Shown one piece after another: positions 62,029-64,000 of a stretch of 64,000 bases of DNA. A program made the position numbers and the translations under genes. The notes under the pieces are model-generated. The model did not search any database and was not told the DNA's origin. It was given only the letters and a program-made list of their open reading frames with translations. The DNA is from Streptomyces sp. H39-S7 (GTDB lineage Bacteria; Actinomycetota; Actinomycetes; Streptomycetales; Streptomycetaceae). The stretch spans positions 124,001 through 188,000 of the forward strand of contig NZ_JAPVLU010000008.1 in assembly GCF_027158205.1 (NCBI RefSeq), written 5' to 3'. Position 1 is the first letter of the stretch. The number at the start of each line of letters is the position of its first letter.

Positions 62029-62315
62029 CGGCCGACCGGCGGCGGCTGCGCTCGGGCACGGTGGTGCTGGGCAGCATGGGTCTGCTGGCGGTGAGCCTCG
62101 TCTCGTGCTCGTCCTCGTCGGATCCCGACAAGCGGTGTGTGAACCCGACGACGTACAGGACGCTGGACGACAAGGACTGCCGCGACGGCGGTTCGGGCAG
62201 GTACTACTACGGCGGCTCCGTCCACAACGGCACCGTCTCCGGGGGCGGCTTCGACAAGTCGTCGGTCAAGCGGGGCGGTATCGGTCATGGCGGCTCCGAC
62301 TCCGGCGGCGGCTGA
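62025..62315 (+). CDS. Small lipoprotein, YgiB-like (partner of the ATP-grasp protein)
   Basis: Protein of 96 aa. A basic start and hydrophobic segment end at the lipobox LVSC (Cys about residue 28), so it is lipid-anchored outside the membrane. The mature part has two Cys in an RCVNPTTYRTLDDKDC stretch and a Gly/Ser/Tyr-rich tail (GSGRYYYGGSVHNGTVSGGG). Both the sequence style and the adjacent ygiC-like gene match the E. coli ygiB-ygiC pair (inference). It is 30 bp upstream of that gene. Confidence 0.68.
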   Translation: MTADRRRLRSGTVVLGSMGLLAVSLVSCSSSSDPDKRCVNPTTYRTLDDKDCRDGGSGRYYYGGSVHNGTVSGGGFDKSSVKRGGIGHGGSDSGGG

Positions 62316-62345
62316 GCCGGTGCGCGGCACCATCGCGGGCCGTCG

Positions 62346-63533
62346 ATGAGACGCCACACCGTCGCCCCGCGTCCCGGCTGGCAGGCCATCGTCGAACAGC
62401 AGGGTGTCGTCTACCCCCTGACCCGGTACCCGGACGGTTCGCTGCGTCCGTACTGGGACGAGAGCGCCTACTACTCCTTCACGCTGCCCGAGGTCGAAGC
62501 GCTCGAGGACGTCGTGGAGGAGCTGCACCGGCTCTGCCTCGACGCGGCGGCATACATCGTCGATCACGACCGCTTCGCCGATCTCGGCATCACCGACCGC
62601 CGGCTGTCCGGGCTGATCGCCGAGTCCTGGCGCCGCCGCGCGGAACTGCCCTCTCTGTACGGGCGGTTCGACCTGCGGTACGGCGGGGTGGACGGCGGTC
62701 CCGCCAAGCTGCTGGAGTACAACGCCGACACTCCCACCTCGCTGGTCGAGGCGGCGAGCGCCCAGTGGTTCTGGATGGAGGACCGGTTTCCGGCCGCCGA
62801 CCAGTGGAACTCACTGCACGAACGGCTGATCGCCGCCTGGAAGCGGCAGGCACCGCTCCTCGCGCCCGGCCCGGTGCACTTCGTCCACTCGGAGGCCGAC
62901 GAGCTGGGCGAGGACCTGATGACGGTCGCCTATCTGCGCGAGACCGCCGAGCAGGCGGGCCTCGCGACCGAGGCGCTGTCCGTCGAGCGGATCGGGTGGG
63001 ACGAGTTGACGGGACGGTTCGTGGACGAGCGGCTGGGGTTCATCCGCAGCTGCTTCAAGCTCTATCCGTGGGAGTGGCTGGTGGCCGACGACTTCGGCCC
63101 GCACGTCCTGGACACGCTGGACAACGGCGGCGGGACCGGCACGACCTGCTGGATCGAACCGGCCTGGAAGATGCTGCTGTCGAACAAGGCGCTGCTGGCG
63201 ATCCTGTGGGAGCTGAACCCCGGCCATCCGAACCTGCTGCCCGCGTACCTGGACGGGCCACGCGAGCTCGCCGCCGGCCCGGGGTACGTGGTGAAGCCGC
63301 TGCTGGGCCGCGAGGGCGCGGGGGTCACGCTGCATGAGCCCGGCGCCCCGCCGGCCGTACCCGTCGAGGCGTCCTGCTACCAGGAGCTGGCGCCGCTGCC
63401 CGACTTCGACGGCAACCGCGTCGTGCTGGGCGCGTGGGTGGTGGAGGACGAGGCCGCCGGTCTCGGCATCCGTGAGTCGGCGGGGCCCGTCACGGACGAG
63501 TACGCACGCTTCGTACCGCACGTCATCGAGTGA
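62346..63533 (+). CDS. Glutathionylspermidine-synthase-like ATP-grasp protein (YgiC/YjfC type)
   Basis: Protein of 395 aa. The C-terminal ATP-grasp of this family is recognisable: LLEYNADTPTSLVEAASAQW, YVVKPLLGREGAGVTL, and the Trp-rich N-terminal RPYWDESAYYSFTLPEVEAL. It lacks the N-terminal amidase domain of full glutathionylspermidine synthetase, as in E. coli YgiC and YjfC, which ligate unknown peptide-amine substrates. Actinomycetes have no glutathione in general, so the true substrate is different. ATG start. It overlaps the convergent rhamnulokinase by 11 bp at the 3' ends. Confidence 0.87.
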   Translation: MRRHTVAPRPGWQAIVEQQGVVYPLTRYPDGSLRPYWDESAYYSFTLPEVEALEDVVEELHRLCLDAAAYIVDHDRFADLGITDRRLSGLIAESWRRRAELPSLYGRFDLRYGGVDGGPAKLLEYNADTPTSLVEAASAQWFWMEDRFPAADQWNSLHERLIAAWKRQAPLLAPGPVHFVHSEADELGEDLMTVAYLRETAEQAGLATEALSVERIGWDELTGRFVDERLGFIRSCFKLYPWEWLVADDFGPHVLDTLDNGGGTGTTCWIEPAWKMLLSNKALLAILWELNPGHPNLLPAYLDGPRELAAGPGYVVKPLLGREGAGVTLHEPGAPPAVPVEASCYQELAPLPDFDGNRVVLGAWVVEDEAAGLGIRESAGPVTDEYARFVPHVIE

Positions 63534-64000
63534 GGGCCGGTACGGCCGCCGCCTCGTTCCAGGGGGTGCGGTCGGGGGTCGGCTCGTAGCGGCGCAGGGG
63601 CTGGGTGGCGCGCAGCAGGGAGCGGATGGCCGGGAGGCCGCCGCCGATCACCTTCGCGGCGCGTGCCTGCACCAGGATGTTGCCCAGTGCCGCCGCCTCG
63701 GCGGGGCCGGCCACGACCGGCAGGCCGCAGGCGTCCGCGGTCAGTTGGCAGAGCAGTTCGTTGCGGGCGCCGCCGCCGACGATGTGGACGACGTCGACGT
63801 GCCGTCCCGACAGGCGTTGGGCGTCCTCGATCGCCGCGCGGTGCGCCAGCGCGAGGGAGTCCAGGACGCAGCGCACCGTCTCCGCGGGTTCGCGCGGGGC
63901 GGGGGCGCCGGCCCGGCGGCAGGCTTCGGCGATGCGCGCCGGCATGTCGTGCGGGGCGAGGAAGGCCGGGTCGGCGGCGTCCACGACGGAGCGCAGCGGC
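63523..64000 (-). CDS. rhaB: Rhamnulokinase, C-terminal part (FGGY kinase; 5' end beyond window)
   Basis: The open frame continues to the right window edge, so only about 158 C-terminal residues are seen. DAADPAFLAPHDMPARIAEA and the FGGY C-terminal ATP-site block VDVVHIVGGGARNELLCQLT then GLPVVAGPAEAAALGNILVQ match rhamnulokinase more than xylulo- or glycerol kinase. It phosphorylates L-rhamnulose. It converges on the YgiC-like gene with 11 bp overlap of coding ends. Confidence 0.85.
   Translation of the reverse strand, partial: PLRSVVDAADPAFLAPHDMPARIAEACRRAGAPAPREPAETVRCVLDSLALAHRAAIEDAQRLSGRHVDVVHIVGGGARNELLCQLTADACGLPVVAGPAEAAALGNILVQARAAKVIGGGLPAIRSLLRATQPLRRYEPTPDRTPWNEAAAVPALTR

Overview
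The window looks like a Streptomyces (or very close actinomycete) chromosome-arm segment. It is very GC-rich, uses many GTG starts with GGAGG-type ribosome binding sites, carries genes with strong third-position GC bias, and is dense in secreted hydrolases and one-component regulators. I see no rRNA, tRNA, CRISPR array, transposase or phage gene. The only broken genes are two deletion scars: an alpha/beta hydrolase (9590-9851) and an MFS transporter (36853-37057).

Layout. 1-6.7 kb: secreted beta-propeller, an M20 peptidase/membrane-protein pair divergent from a LysR regulator, a membrane protein, and a secreted NLP (NPP1) protein. 7-9.6 kb: TetR-SDR operon with a clear palindromic operator, then a PL7 alginate lyase preceded by two copies of an undescribed palindrome. 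9.6-18.8 kb: hydrolase scar, isochorismatase-like and SGNH hydrolases, GNAT, a class II UvrA (DrrC type), aldo/keto reductase with an ArsR-type regulator, and haloalkane dehalogenase/MarR with twin operators. 18.8-29.2 kb: GH3-CBM6 glycosidase, oleate hydratase, a DinB-fold protein, trypsin-like protease, a D-cysteine desulfhydrase-like enzyme, TetR/methyltransferase with a nested operator, and a spermidine-synthase-like protein. 29.4-37 kb: a galactose oxidase with all copper/Tyr-Cys residues and two discoidin domains, several regulators, small membrane proteins and the MFS scar. 37-40.7 kb: a UbiA / type III PKS / ICMT-type methyltransferase / FAD oxygenase cluster that resembles the srsABC alkylresorcinol operon with a prenyltransferase added. 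40.8-47 kb: dihydrolipoamide dehydrogenase, an orphan receiver, a large LuxR ATPase regulator, and glutaminase overlapped by a small I78-like inhibitor. 47-64 kb: streptogrisin-type protease, Tat-exported cholesterol oxidase, a CMD/DapB-like pair, GH18 chitinase, SMP-30, DedA, a large GH3 with three discoidin domains, RraA, a YgiB/YgiC-like pair, and the 3' part of a rhamnulokinase.

How the genes fit together. The main theme is extracellular polymer, sterol and sugar attack: PL7, two GH3s, GH18, galactose oxidase, two serine proteases, cholesterol oxidase and NLP. Several are preceded by recognisable sugar- or sterol-type operators: DasR/chi-like boxes before PL7, GH3-CBM6 and chitinase; a CebR-like palindrome before the discoidin-GH3; a KstR-like box before cholesterol oxidase. 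The second theme is divergent regulator/target pairs with visible inverted repeats. The best candidate for an undescribed natural product is the UbiA-type III PKS cluster. Coordinates use the start codon best supported by ribosome binding site and protein N-terminus; uncertain starts are flagged.
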